From NCBI GenBank assembly GCA_945906915.1, contig CAMDSI010000033.1:1-15248 (forward strand): a DNA stretch of 15,248 bases, given 5' to 3'. Shown in pieces: positions 15,184 through 15,248 of the stretch. The notes beneath the pieces were generated by a model. That model saw only the letters and a list, made by a program, of their open reading frames with translations, was not told the origin of the DNA and did no database searches. The translations under genes were made by a program, and so were the position numbers. This DNA is from Spirosoma fluviale (GTDB lineage: Bacteria; Bacteroidota; Bacteroidia; Cytophagales; Spirosomataceae). Numbering within the stretch: the first letter of the stretch is position 1; each line of letters starts with the position of its first letter.

Positions 15184-15191
15184 CAAAAATA
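15184..15191 (-). promoter_or_regulatory. Candidate -7 element before exported protein
   Basis: Minus-strand TATTTTTG is an exact TANNTTTG match, ending 7 nt before the ATG at 15176 and starting 2 nt after a probable upstream stop. No TTTG is found at the -33 position, so it is a weak call. Confidence 0.3.
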
Positions 15192-15193
15192 GG

Positions 15194-15248
15194 CTATTTT
15201 TCGATTACTGTGCCTAATTCCTGGGAAATATTTTTTTGAATTTCTTTC
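15194..15248 (-). CDS. C-terminal end of an upstream gene (partial)
   Basis: A minus-strand frame open from the window edge to a TAG at 15196-15194. The 17 visible residues, KEIQKNISQELGTVIEK, have the composition of a real helical protein end, whereas the other two frames on this strand are less protein-like. The stop would lie 17 nt before the next gene's ATG, a typical operon spacing. The 5' part is outside the window, so no function can be given. Confidence 0.45.
   Translation of the reverse strand, partial: KEIQKNISQELGTVIEK

Noticed and set aside
1..15248. Mobile element, phage, CRISPR or toxin-antitoxin signatures
   Set aside because: No integrase or transposase motifs, no direct-repeat array, no target-site duplications, and the tRNA gene has no displaced partial copy nearby.

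Overview
The window reads as ordinary chromosome from a low-to-moderate GC member of the Bacteroidota, most likely the Cytophagales (Spirosomaceae-like freshwater bacteria). Evidence: several promoters fit the Bacteroidota pattern (TTTG, about 19 nt, TANNTTTG); start codons lack Shine-Dalgarno sequences and follow AT-rich leaders; the proteins are of types common in this phylum. Genus-level assignment is inference. I see no phage genes, insertion sequences, CRISPR array or rRNA.

Layout. (1) 54-5703, all minus strand: tRNA-Leu(UAG), trigger factor (tig), clpP, clpX, a small exported membrane protein, cytidylate kinase (cmk) and a DAO-type FAD oxidoreductase. This is the protein-quality-control block tig-clpP-clpX. 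Terminators lie after the tRNA and after tig, and clpP has its own promoter candidates. (2) 5772-7549, plus strand: a 29-codon single-helix membrane ORF, 1 nt ahead of a sodium:solute symporter. (3) 7509-8084, minus: a lipoprotein of the cyclophilin type, overlapping the symporter's 3' end by 41 bp. (4) 8132-12971: a divergent carbohydrate locus, with an MFS transporter to the left and two Gfo/Idh dehydrogenases plus a xylose-isomerase-like TIM barrel to the right. (5) 13008-15248, minus: a DoxX-like membrane protein, an outer-membrane beta-barrel, an exported protein of unknown function, and the last codons of another gene.

The most interesting region is the divergent locus. Two paralogous NAD(P)-dependent dehydrogenases and a metal-dependent TIM-barrel isomerase sit in one operon. 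An identical 12-bp element lies just upstream of both the operon start and the transporter start, in inverted orientation, so the two arms are probably controlled together. The gene set suggests import of a sugar or cyclitol followed by oxidation, epimerisation and reduction (or cleavage) through a keto intermediate. The substrate cannot be read from the sequence.

Other points worth attention are the 29-residue membrane ORF coupled to the symporter, and a strong terminator whose U-tract runs straight into the start codon of the cyclophilin lipoprotein. I found no clear sign of a wholly new defence or mobile system.
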